The translations under genes were made by a program, and so were the position numbers. Below, piece by piece: positions 51,672-62,960 of a DNA stretch of 64,000 nt; the stretch's first letter is position 1; every line of letters begins with the position of its first letter. The stretch is from Nymphaea colorata (Eukaryota; Streptophyta; Magnoliopsida; Nymphaeales; Nymphaeaceae): assembly GCF_008831285.2 (NCBI RefSeq), contig NC_045140.1, positions 23,020,131-23,084,130 of the forward strand, read 5' to 3'. The notes beneath the pieces are model-generated. The model was not told where the DNA came from and did no database searches. It saw only the letters and a list, made by a program, of their open reading frames with translations.

Positions 51672-54155
51672 GAAGCCTGGTTTTTGTGTTTGATTGACAT
51701 GCCCCAAATTTTTTGACACATTAATTCTTCTTAATCACGTTGGGCTTCACTAACATAGATCCATCACTCTCTGCCTGCATACAACTATATATAGTGGTCA
51801 ATTTGCTTATGAAATCCTTTATGGGGAGCACTTGGACGATAGTTTTTTTTTAACTCAGTTTTTGTAAAAACTTGATTTTTTGAAAATCATTTTTTCTTTA
51901 ATAAGTTTTGAAAATCTGGTTTGTGTATTTTATTGACACACCCAAAACCCATTTTTTTGTAAATAACTAGGGAAAAGTCTGATTTTGCACTCACTTTTTG
52001 TAAAGCTAGATTGTCAAATAAGGTTTTTCTAAAGCCTAATTTTGATATCACCCAAATACTTTAAAAACACTATATTGGAGGCAAAACTTAGCTCCGTTGA
52101 GATCAGAGAGAGAGAGAGAGAGAGGACGTTTTGATGATGAAGCAAGCATAGTTTTGCAAAATTTCGGTTTTATGATTCAAGGACCTCAAATCCTCGAATC
52201 TTAAATTAGCCCTGGGGCTACCAAACGCTGCCATAATATAAACAAACACTGGATTTGATCACTATGTGAAAATGGAGACTTGGGATCCTCATTTTTTAGG
52301 AAAAGTACCTTATATTTGAATGGGACAAGAATCTGGTTTTTATATTTGAAGTTGAATGACACAAAAGTCTGGCTTTAAATCATGGATCTGAGACTTCTAA
52401 TGATTTAACATCACCTCCGATCTCATATCCAAAGTTATCAAATGCACCTTAAAGGGTTTCAATGATCAAAGATAATGATGTACACTCTACCCAGTCCATA
52501 AAAAGCAGTCAATGGACTCTTAGACTCTTGCCCAGTGTTTGTCAATGGAGTGTAAATTAGAATAAAAGATTGTCGTGTTGTGCTATACAAGTAAAACGTC
52601 AAGAAGAATTCTCCGAGTGGATTCTTCTTGATTCTGTAGGCCTTAGAAACTAAGGGGGCGTGGGTGTTTGGATCATCCTCTTCCAAACCGGCTGCATTAA
52701 AACTAGAATTTATGAAAACCAAGTTCTTTGATGAGTTTTAGAAGTTTTTTTTTTGTGATACGTTTTTGAATAACCTAAAGGGAACCAAATTTGTTACTGA
52801 TTTTTTTTTTTTACAAAATCAGGCTTTGTCAAAACTGAGTTTGATTTGATGGCACCCAAATAATCCAAAAATCTGATTGGTTTTGAAGTGTCAACCAAAC
52901 ACCCCCTACATGTCATTAATTGTTGAATTCCACATATAGTTAAATAGTCAATAGAAGGATTCCCTCGATCTCCAATTAATTTGTTAGGTTCTGATTCCAT
53001 TCAAACCAACCCTCCCAAGTATGCCATTGAAGAACGCCACACATGCTCAATTTAATGAAAGCACAATGGCAAGGGCAGTCAATCCCTAAATAAGTCCTTA
53101 ATTACATGTGGCTTCTTAAATACATTTGGCTTGACCTTCGTAAAAGTCGACGACGAGACACCTCCTCACTCGACCACATTTTTTTCTATGAGCCACGTCG
53201 ATGCCACATCTTGGTTGGCCGATCGTGAATCTCTCGCGACTAACAGAAAAATGTGAATTTAAAATAGTGGCGTACTCGGTTCTTAAAAGTGTAAAATATG
53301 ACGCCATCTCTTGGTTAATTGGTGAATCTCCAATCTGTCACATCGATACAAATGAAGAAGAAAGACTAAAAAATATTGGAATGCCTATGCTGGTCAAATA
53401 ATATTTCTAGTCTAACTGCATTCCCGCAGCTTTGTTCAGGATACTACGCTTCTGCATCATGTCGGTCACGAAGCATGGTATTGCTTTTGGGAAGAAGATT
53501 ATCCGAATGCTACTTGGGATGGGACCTCTTCAAGGAGGCAATGATGCCGAAAGAATAGAAACAGAGGGTGGGCTACGGCCCGGATGGCGGACTTCATAAA
53601 CTCTCGCTCACTCAAAAAAAAAAAAAGAAATCAACTAATGACATTGAAAATAGACAAAGTCGGGAATCCATATCTCCATTGGATTACAACCCTTCCTCCA
53701 ATGCACGAAGGTAAAAAACAGTTTTTGTCCTTTAAATTATTTGAATACTTCTTCAAACATTTTGAAAATATCGCATGATTTGAGTGACAAAACTAATAAT
53801 ATACGGTGAGTTCATTAGCCCCTACAATAATTGATGAGACCCCCATATACGTTACTTGCATTAATGGAGAAGAAGCCAAGTAGATATACTTTTGCCAATT
53901 AATATAAATTCATATTATCACTTTACATGTTATGTGCGTGATGAAATAAGAATATATAAGGACAGCCGAACAACCTTGAACTACCCTGCGCATCATGCAG
54001 TCACACGGTATAAGGTAGCTCCGCCCTTCCTTGGATGGGAGATCTGACGCCTCTGTTTTTTTTTAATAGAAAGACATTATACTCACACACTTCTTCAGAT
54101 CGAGCCGGCCCGAACCAGATTTTTCAGGTTTAGGCCCGATGCCCAAGCTTAATGT
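51672..54155. other. Intergenic, MITE debris
   Basis: The region holds a (GA)n run at about 52106-52124 and a MITE-like block near 52653-52907 with facing GGTGTTTGG and CCAAACACCCCC ends. A segment at 53170-53960 resembles 46375-46830. No gene is recognised. Confidence 0.45.
52653..52907. mobile_element. MITE-like element with GTGTTTGG ends
   Basis: The left end GGGGCGTGGGTGTTTGG faces CCAAACACCCCC on the right, about 255 bp apart. The interior is AT-rich and non-coding. The same terminal motif occurs near 370 and 13768. Confidence 0.45.
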
Positions 54156-54666
54156 CAGTCTTATTTGAAGGATTTTATTTCCATGATAATAATTTCTGCA
54201 TTTCTGCATGTATTTATTGTCACAATCTTGTACTTGATTTATAGCTGTGTGTAGTGTGAGATCCTTCTTTTTATAATTCATACATGGGGAGTTGTGATTA
54301 TGCGTTGTCTTCTTTCCATACTTGTCATGCAATATTTTCTTTCCAACCTTTAAGCATTGTGAGTTGCTATGATTGTGGGCAGGTGTTATTTCTTTCCAAA
54401 GTTGACACATGGTGAGCTCCATGGCACCATGCAGAACTTTGGAAAGAAATGACACATGCCAATAATCATAGCAACTCAGGTTGGAAAGAAAATATTGCAT
54501 GATAAACTTAAAAAAGAAGACAACGCATGATCACAACTCCCCATGTATGAATTATGGAAAGAAGATTCTGACACCACAAGCAGCAACAAATTAGGTACAT
54601 GGTTGTGGCAACGAATGCATGCTGAAATTTTTATGGAAACAAAATCCTTTAAATAAGGCTGAAGGA
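54156..54666. repeat. Large inverted repeat of LTR-like sequence
   Basis: The left arm 54156-54402 pairs with the right arm 54435-54666 around a spacer of about 30 bases. Pairing is strongest next to the centre and out to about 54283/54555, and weaker outside. The right arm leads into the LTR end at 54820, so both arms may be head-to-head LTR pieces. Confidence 0.8.
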
Positions 54667-54833
54667 AACTCAAAAATTTATTGTAATCGACCCACCTCTT
54701 GTATAAAATCTAAGGCAATGAAAGAAGACTCATCATCATTTTGATGACTGAGTAGTGTGGAATGTGGATGTAGACCAATATCTGAACCACAATAATATTT
54801 CTCTTCTTGAGCATTTTTCATGGTATCACAGCC
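54435..54833 (+). mobile_element. LTR fossil with primer-binding site
   Basis: Sequence runs to a CA end at 54820, followed at 54821 by TGGTATCACAGCC, close to the initiator-tRNA-Met primer-binding site of plant copia-type elements. No gag or pol is recognisable downstream, so only the 5' end, or a non-autonomous element, remains. It is broken, and the age is not estimable from one LTR. Confidence 0.5.
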
Positions 54834-56448
54834 AGGTTAAGGTTAAAGCTCTTTCAGGACCTTTTTTGCTGATTTCTTTTCTGCTACTTCAAGGGCATCC
54901 TCCTCAGCAATGTCATCAGCTAAGTTCTCCTTCCCTTCATATGTGAAATTTGACAGACATCTTCAAACCATATTCAGGCTGCTATGTCTCGCCCTGGTTT
55001 GACGTTTGTGTAGGACCTCCACGCATTCTCTTCTTGCCCATTATGGAAACCTCCACGCTTCGAAGAAAGGCACGCCAAGTAAGTAACCAAGCGATAAGCT
55101 TCGGATCTCATCATCATCTTCAAGTAATTGGACGTTTTAAAAAAAATCTCACTCGCAGAATTTCCTTTTTTTTTCTTCTCTCATTTGTTATTGAGGAACA
55201 TGCTCTCCCTTGGACTCTACCGGTGATAAAATTGATAAGTGGGGAGTGGTACTGACTTTGTTAGTGAATTCATCAACTCGTCAAAATTTATAAACATACG
55301 TCACAAAAAATTTGAATCTAATTCAGCGTGGCGCTGTAAATGAGGGAAACTGTAATTCTGATTTCTAAATGGAGCACGAATCGACTAGGTTTAATTGCTT
55401 ATTCAGTTGTTCGGTAAGACGCATCAATTCTCTGCCCACTCCGCACCAGTTATCTGATAATTGATCTGAATCCAACTTCAAAAGATTAGATGCACAAAGA
55501 AAATTCAGATTAAATTAGTAAACGAACATGGATACTATAAGAAGATCGAGTTCAATAAATATGTCTGAACCCGTTATCTTTTAAAAATTTGGATATTATT
55601 TTTTGTCTTCAATATTTGAGTGTCCATTCTAAATTGAAATAAGTCACATCTAGAAACAACACTTGTTAAATTTAATCTGAATCCAATCCATTGACATACG
55701 TAAGCCGACATCCTCCGTTGGCCACTGTTGCCCTAATCTACCCCATCTTATTTGGAAGAAAAAGGGTGTACTTGAAACAAATTTTGCTTTTTGCTACTTC
55801 ACATCTTCAATACTAGCCGAGAACTTGTACGTTGAAGATGTGGATTAACTATTTTCCAGATATATAGATGAATTACGTCGGAATCCTGCACTTGAACGAT
55901 TGAATCACAAAATTCTTAAACCTCATTTGGTTTTCTAAAGAAAATAGGATAATCAAACTCACATACCTACTAGAATTTTTCTTGGTCCAATATTTGATTT
56001 ACTATTTTATTAACAAAAAATCAGGCCAATATGTACAAGAACAAACAATGGGAATCCAGAGGATTTACACATCAGAGGTAGATTCACAAAACGGATTCCA
56101 AACAGGCCCCATGTCTACCTATTTCCTACAATAAACAGTGTCCGCAGTAATAGTAAGCAAATGCCTCATCTCTGTGGATGGCCAGCCTCTGTGTATCTTA
56201 ATTTTGCTGTAGAGGAATTCTGCATCAAACTTGGATTTTTAGATCCATCGTCTAGTTTGAGGGAAAATGTTAAACACAATCCCAAAAAGGTTCATGTATT
56301 CTAAATAAAGTCTAATACGTTTCTGGTTTGACATTCCTTTGGCGCCATGGGAGGCGTAGCTGCAACCTTCGATGGTCCAATTATAGGTACGAACATTGGT
56401 AATCAGCAGGAGTAGGTTTCAGGTTCGGTGCCAGAGAGAGAGTCACCT
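54834..56448. other. Intergenic, no gene recognised
   Basis: The first part may be the remnant of the element whose LTR ends at 54820. 55450-55700 is rich in ATCTGAATCC-type motifs. No coding region is recognised. Confidence 0.45.
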
Positions 56449-56640
56449 GCAGCATATTGAGTAGCGGAATTTGATTCTGAAGATGCCGCCGCTGCTCTGT
56501 CTCATCCAATCATTTCAATAGTTATTGATCTTCGGCACCACGGCGGCTTCCCGGCTCCTGCCAACTTGAACGTATGCAACTGACGGCAGCATCTTCTTCC
56601 ATGGTAAAAAGTAAGGACCTTCCTTCCCTGCATGCAGAAA
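56449..56640. repeat. Module M1, copy 1 (GC-rich, gene-like)
   Basis: About 190 bases starting near GCAGCATATTGAGTAGCGG recur at 61425-61620 with few differences. The segment is GC-rich and codon-like on the minus strand, possibly a captured exon, but no family is recognised. It directly precedes the palindrome. Confidence 0.8.
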
Positions 56641-56664
56641 GGAGCTCATGTTTGATCCTATCTA

Positions 56665-57693
56665 AAGAGAAAGACAGATGAAAATGGTTGATCTTTTCCA
56701 AAAGCAACGTCAAATTTAAATCCAACGTCAGAAGGAAACAAGGGCAAATGTAAAATTAGCAAACTTTAGCTAAAATAGACTCTTGTTATGCAGTTGTCAT
56801 GAAAAATATAGCTTCTATTAGAAAATTAAATATTTACAGTTGAAATTAAAGTTAAAAAAAAGTTCCAAAATAAATGTTTTGGTCCAGCTTGCCTATCAAA
56901 AGAGAAAGACAGATGAAAATGGTTGATCTTTTTCAAAAGCAACTTCAAATTTAAATCCAACGTCAGAAAGCAACGAGGAGAAATGTAAAATTAGCAAAAC
57001 TTTAGCTAAAATAGACTCTTGTTATGCAGTTGTCATGAAAAATATAGCTTCTATTAGAAAATTAAATACTTACAGTTGAAATTAAAGTTAAAAAAAAGTT
57101 CCAAAATAAATGTATATCTGACCTGGTGACAGCCTAGGCTTGCATGTTCGTCTAAGAGTCTCAATGTAAAGGCCGACAAGTTCTTAGTGGCTTTGAGACT
57201 CTTAGACGAACATGCAAGCCAACTGGTCCGAGGCTGTCACCAGGTCAGATAGACATTTATTTTGGAACTTTTTTTTAACTTTAATTTCAAAAAGCGGTGC
57301 TGTAAATATTTAATTTTCTAATAGAAGCTATATTTTTCATGACAACTGCATAACAAGAGTCTATTTTAGCTAAAGTTTGCTAATTTTACATTTGCCCTTG
57401 TTGCCTTCTGACGTTGGATTTGAATTTGACGTTGCTTTTTGAAAAAGATCAACCATTTTCATCTGTCTTTCTCTTTTGATAGGCAAGCTGGACCAAAACA
57501 TTTATTTTGGAACTTTTTTTTAACTTTAATTTCAACTGTAAATATTTAATTTTCTAATAGAAGCTATATTTTTCATCACAACTGCATAACAAGTCTCTAT
57601 TTAAGCTAAAGTTTTCTAATTTTACATTTGTCCTTGTTTCCTTCTGACGTTGGATTTAAATTTGACGTTGCTTTTGGAAAAGATCAACCATTT
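56665..57693. repeat. 1-kb palindrome built of repeated ~215-bp units
   Basis: Two direct copies of a unit starting AAAGAGAAAGACAGATG (56665-56880 and about 56900-57113) lead to a central hairpin at 57116-57251. Two inverted copies follow (57252-57490 and about 57497-57693). The central arms are nearly perfect: CTGACCTGGTGACAGCCT and TTGCATGTTCGTCTAAGAG each find their complement. No protein is encoded. It is either a foldback mobile element or an inverted duplication. A transcript through it would form a long double-stranded RNA. Confidence 0.9.
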
Positions 57694-59388
57694 GTCCAGG
57701 ATAGTTAAACGCCTACTAGGTACTGAAATATGTCTACAATGAATTATCTTGCATGAAATAACGGAGAGGATTTGCATTTTTATGCTTTATCTGTCCATTC
57801 TAACATGCCATCTAAAATCATTCTCATGATTCTCATTTAACTAAATCTCACCATAAGGGCAGGTTTGGTGGTCTTCTTTTTTATTTTGCCTGATAAGTTA
57901 TCAACCAGGCTCGAGTGGGGCAGGGTAGTGGGAGGGACTATGCAGTTTTATCATCAAAGAGTGCTAAATCAGATTTAAGGCCAATATTATAACATTCAAC
58001 ATGTTCCTTTTAGAGGTTTAAGATGAATCTTACCAAAATGTTGCAGAGCGAGTGACAGACCGTGGCCTTGGTTGATGGCTGGCGGCAGATAAGAACTAAA
58101 AATGGAAGAAAAAAAACCATTTGCACTAGCCATTCCCTTGAGTTTCGACACAGAGCAAAATAGAAGAGAGAGAGAGAGAGGACTAGGGTCCAGTGGTGGA
58201 GCCAGAAAATTTTGGCTGTGGGGCACTAGTATGTAGTGGGTGAAAAACTTTTGCATAGATACTAAAAATAGATCATGTCCATTACTGTGGGATAGAGCAG
58301 TGCAAAATCTTCAACTGCACCCACATATATATACCAACCTAATGTAAGGCACAGTTCAGTCAATTTCAAGAAAAAATGGATAATTTAGAGATTTCAAAAT
58401 CAACTATATTTCTGCTGATACGCTCTGATGAGGAGCATTTTTTACAACACCGCATTGTATTTTCGCAGATGAACAATAAGACAAACATCAATTCTGTTCA
58501 TCGATACAGTATAAAACTTCTTATATGAAGAGTAGTAACTATCAAGCACCAACGATCATTTATGTCATCTCATCTTATCAACTGCAGTAACTACCCTGCA
58601 CATTTCCTTGCGGAAAAGATTTTAGCAAGCAGCAAACTACAAATCAGCAAGAGGACATGCTCTGCTACCTAGTTATATCAAAAGAAAGCAACAAACCTAT
58701 GAAGTTAGCAAGATTCAAATCTCCGTTTGCAAGAATTAGTGATTAAAATTAGTTATAATTTGGGTCAAGCAAGAAGTAGGTCACTAGCCTTATAGAAGCA
58801 ACAGAGAACCTCATCTAATTATAAGCAGTTTTGTAAATTACCTTTCATTGAAATCAAAGGAACAATATCTATTCAAACTTATCATACAAATAAGAAGAAG
58901 AAGAAGAGAAACTTACTGGCCCTCGTGGCCTCATCAATGATCAGTCGTCCTCCAGTCTGCCAAGTGCCCACAAACCCCAAAATCAGTAATCAAAATGGGC
59001 AAATTAAACTCCCAAAACAATAAGCAGAAAGTTTAAATAGAAACCCCCAAATCAAAATTATCATATGAAGACGAAGAAAGACAAGAGACTGAGGGAGAGA
59101 GCCATACTTTGGCCCTTGTGAACTTGTCTGTGAGACTGTATTATGAACTCACGATTAAGAAGAGGAAGAAGAAGAACAAGAGGAAGCACTCAGGTCTCTC
59201 TTTGCTGTTGTTGTTGTGGGCCACCTAGGTCATGGCCCCACCCCAATTATTTGAAAAAAATTTAACAATTAAAAAATTTTAGTTATGCAATGTAAATTTT
59301 AAATTGGGGTTCAGTTTGGCCCTACCCGGATCCGAGATTAGACTGTTTGGCCCGCCCATGGAAAAAATCCTGCCCCCTCGCCTGCCCT
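57694..59388. other. Intergenic, possible untranslated exons on the minus strand
   Basis: A MITE start (CAGTGGTGGAGCCAG) lies near 58192, next to a (GA)n run. A 40-base exon-like segment on the minus strand (58958-58919) has good splice sites, and a CT-rich leader-like stretch lies near 59100-59220. No protein can be assigned. Confidence 0.4.
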
Positions 59389-60118
59389 TGGTTGATAAAG
59401 ATTTGAAGGGGTTTTCTGCTACTCTCAAAACCGTGTTAAAATTTAAAATCGCCTTGTGGACGAGCAGATCTTGGGACAGACTTTAGGTCGGAGCTAATTA
59501 GATGCTTATTTTGTTTGACCTTGCAATCAAAAGGAGCCATATCACAAACATTTGGAACCCTCGGTTTCCAAAAATTCAATCTACAAGTCTTTAACTCACA
59601 ATTGGACTAATCGGCTGCTTACTTACTGCAACACCGTATGAGACTTATAAGTAGGGGTGGAGCCAAAAAAATTTCATGAAGACAGTCAAATTAAAGTTTC
59701 TAAAAAATATTATTTTTTCAAAAATTTTATATAGAACAAATAATTTTTTTAAATTTACATAAAAATTAAAAAAAAAAAAGTTGTTTTGAGGTGAGAGCAG
59801 GGCCATTGCGCCCACCCCTTCCCTCCGCCCTTACTTACAAGGCACTCAATACCAATACTGACAAAACTAATTAATTAAACTCAACTTCTTTACTAAAAGT
59901 GACTTATCAAGGTCGCGTAGTTGACAATATCATTAAAAACCCAACATGTACATTCCCACAAGAATTGAATCCATGCAGATAAGTATGCTGCTTTAGATTA
60001 ATATCAAATTAGCATAATGAAGATTGGAAGTTAAACTCAGGCCTGCATACTATATTGGATTAGGTTATAACTGCCAGTCTTTGTGGTGGTTGATCGGAAC
60101 AACTACCAACCAAATGAA
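59389..60118 (+). repeat. Dispersed repeat R1, copy split by a MITE
   Basis: This is the second copy of the 43780-44302 repeat. Homology runs to 59651, breaks for the MITE at 59652-59832, then resumes to about 60118. Confidence 0.85.
59652..59832. mobile_element. 181-bp MITE with 9-bp target duplication
   Basis: It is flanked by ACTTATAAG (59643-59651) and ACTTACAAG (59833-59841), and the empty site at 44.0 kb has a single copy. Its ends TAGGGGTGGAG and CTCCGCCCTT are imperfect inverted repeats, and the interior is AT-rich. A 9-bp duplication is typical of Mutator-like elements. Confidence 0.8.
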
Positions 60119-61424
60119 AGCGTTTTAACTTCATATTAGGTTGGTTCAAAATGGAAGAACATCAAAGCGTTTTATTAGGTGCCCATTTTTTTCTTGTTGC
60201 ATTGGTGCCAATAGTAGCTGCCATTATGGATGTAAAGACAACTCTATGCGGAAGCACGGTGAGATGGGCTACCAGCTGCTCATGGGCATTTAAAGCCCAA
60301 CATGAGCTCTTGGTTGGGGTCCCGGACCCGGAGGAGGGGCTACATGATTTTATACCCCTAGGCGAATGGCGAGGTCTCTCACCTTGAGTTTTAGCTTCTT
60401 CTTGTAAAATTGAAAATAGTTCAGGCATCACTTAATAATTAGGGTTTTTTTTTTTTTTGTATCATGGAAAATTTTACTGAATCTGATCCATGTGTGGTTG
60501 ACCTGATTCAAAGTTCAGGCATGGCTTAATTATGGTTTATGGTTTTTGTATCATAGCAAATTTCACTGAATCTGGCATCTTCAGACCTGATTCAAGCTAT
60601 TTGCATTCTACCCTTGTCAGATTACACCATGAGACGCATCTAGCGTGTTGAAATCTTCAGTCACTTTCTCGTTTTGTTCCTTACGAATACCTAAATTTTG
60701 TGAATACCTCCCACCAAAAGGGCTTTGTTTGCTCCTTATGGGTTTGATGCTTCTTGTGTTCAACTGCACATTGTGAGCAGCCAATGGAAGCATTTATGAC
60801 TAAGAACTGGTGGAGTTCGGCCACCGTATTAGATTAGTGGACCTTTTTGCCCGTGTTGCACATGGGCGTGCATTCTTTCTTCTCCCCCCGTTCACATTCT
60901 GCCACTTTAATAAGCATGGAATTTGATCTTATTATTATTTAACTTGCTGATTTATGTTCACATTAGAAACCCCTCGCTTTCAGATATTTTCTGATCTTTT
61001 TGCCTCTGCTCACTTTACCTAATTTTTGAATTTCAAAACTATCCAGTACCTCTGCTGGGTTTTACCCCCCATTAGCCGTTGTTCTTCAAAAATGACCCTG
61101 CTTTTTCTTTTTTCTTTTTTTTTTGTCTCACAGAAATAAAACACGGCATCAAGTTGAAGGTGCGATGAACCTGAAACCTACACCGGTGGTTGCAGCTAGG
61201 CCTCACATTCGCTGGTTTACTTACTTCAGAGACATTTATATTCATATGTGTATTGGGTATGCGTCTAACAAGGAAACGTACTGCCAGAAAAAAGACATAG
61301 CTGGAAAAGAATGATGATCTTTTGTATTCTTTTGTCTGTCATGAAACTGATGGTTGATTTGGTGCAACAGAACAGAATTTTAGAGAAGAGGAGATTCGTG
61401 CGGGACTGCGGGTGCCCTGCCCCC
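60119..61424. other. Intergenic, no gene recognised
   Basis: Open frames near 60151-60431 show no known domain. A duplicated motif (CTTAATTA, then GTATCATGG or GTATCATAG, then TTTCACTGAATCTG) occurs at about 60425-60580. Confidence 0.45.
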
Positions 61425-61620
61425 GCAGCAAATTGAGTAGCGGAATTTGATTCTGAAGACGCCGCCGCTGCTCTGTCTCATCCAATCATTTCAATAGTTA
61501 TTGATCTTCGGCACCACGGCGGCTTCCTGGTTCCTGCCAGCTGCCGGCGGCATCTTCTTCCACGGTAAAAAGCAAGGACATTCCTTCCTTGCATGCGAAA
61601 GGGAACTCACGTATTAGATA
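61425..61620. repeat. Module M1, copy 2
   Basis: This copy matches 56449-56640 with few differences. About 1.04 kb separates it from module M2, whereas the two adjoin at 56.6 kb. Confidence 0.8.
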
Positions 61621-62661
61621 TGACCTTCTGTAAGTAAAGCACGTAGCAAGCCGTCCGCAGCACCATTGGATCCATCTCTCTAGACAGTTTTGACATTCAA
61701 GCGTTTTAATCTTGTGACTTTTTCATCATGCCAATTACATAAACAAGACAAAGAAGGAACTTTATTTAATTTTTTCTTCAAGATATTTTTTTTTAATTTT
61801 TTAGTAACCAAATATCCTTTTTAAACTCTTAGATAGAACATTACGTTAAACAAATCTGATACTCATAAGTTGCTGTATATTATTAACCTTTTTCGTCACA
61901 TAATTATAATGTTGACTATAATAAATATGATTAAACACACTAACGGTGCAATTTTACGACGATTGGCTAACTTTATAAACTAGCTAAGTTCACGACCATG
62001 GCTAACCAAGTTGGTAGGGGCAGCTAACCTTCCCCCCCGTCACTCATCCACCGGCTGCGTGTACCAGTGACTTGAAGGACCTTGCCGTGCTAGGCAACGT
62101 CGCTGACGCAAGAGTCCCCACCTACAGGCCACTATAGCTTTAAACAGCGTAGCTCTTGTGACAGGAGTGGCGGCGCCTGCCTGGCACCCGCCGGACCGGT
62201 AGGTACGTAGCCGGACGCACGCTTTCCACTCTGCCGGACGCATGCTTTCCAGTCCGCCGGTTGCCTCCCGTGACGGGCTAGGGCACAAAAAGGGCGGCTT
62301 GTAAAGTAGAGCCCGGTCCGCCGCCCACATCTGCCACGTAGTTATTGAATTCTTTTCTTCATGGGGGAAAGCTGTCTCGTGCTCATCTTTATCCTTCTGA
62401 CCTTTATTCCTTCCCCACTTTCATTGCTCAATCTTCGCAGATTCTCGTTTGTGGACACAAAACCGCTTTCTTCCGGAGGAAAAAACAGTCTGGAGTCAGG
62501 GCCTTGAGTGGAAAAAAGTTGCCCCAGTTTTTATATTTTATTTGATCCTTGTAAGTAAAGTTTTCTCTTGGGTGTTCACTTCAAAAAAATAATAACTAAT
62601 ACGCAAATTGGCATCCGACCATTTAATTGAAATTATCCTTTCTTCATCCGCGTATACGCTT
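61621..62661. other. Segment present only between M1 and M2 at this locus
   Basis: It includes a GC-rich patch (62040-62340) with a 23-bp tandem pair (62210 and 62233, GCCGGACGCAYGCTTTCCA). No gene is recognised. It has no obvious terminal inverted repeats, so insertion here and deletion at 56.6 kb are both possible. Confidence 0.5.
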
Positions 62662-62960
62662 TGATCCAGCTTGCCTGTCAAAAGAGAAAGACAGATGAAA
62701 ATGGTTGATCTTTTTCAAAAAGCAACGTCAAATTCAAATCCAACGTCAGAAGGCAACAAGAAGGACAAATGTAAAATTAGCTAAAATAGACTCTTGTTAT
62801 GCGGTTGTCATGAAAAATATAGCTTCTATTAGAAAATTAAATATTTACACGGCCTTTTGAAGTTAAAGTAAAAAACTGACCTGGTGACAGCCTAGGGCCA
62901 GTTAGCTTACATGTTCGTCTAAGAGACTCAATTGTAAAGGCTGACAAGTTTTTAGTGGCT
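62662..62960 (+). repeat. Module M2 plus half hairpin, single copy
   Basis: This matches one arm unit of the 56665-57693 palindrome and the left half of its centre (ACCTGGTGACAGCCTAGG, then ATGTTCGTCTAAGAG). There is no inverted partner here, so the palindrome at 57 kb is a further rearrangement of this unit. Confidence 0.85.

Noticed and set aside
62040-62330. 96-residue GC-rich frame, minus strand
   Set aside because: Composition-driven, contains a short tandem repeat, and shows no domain.
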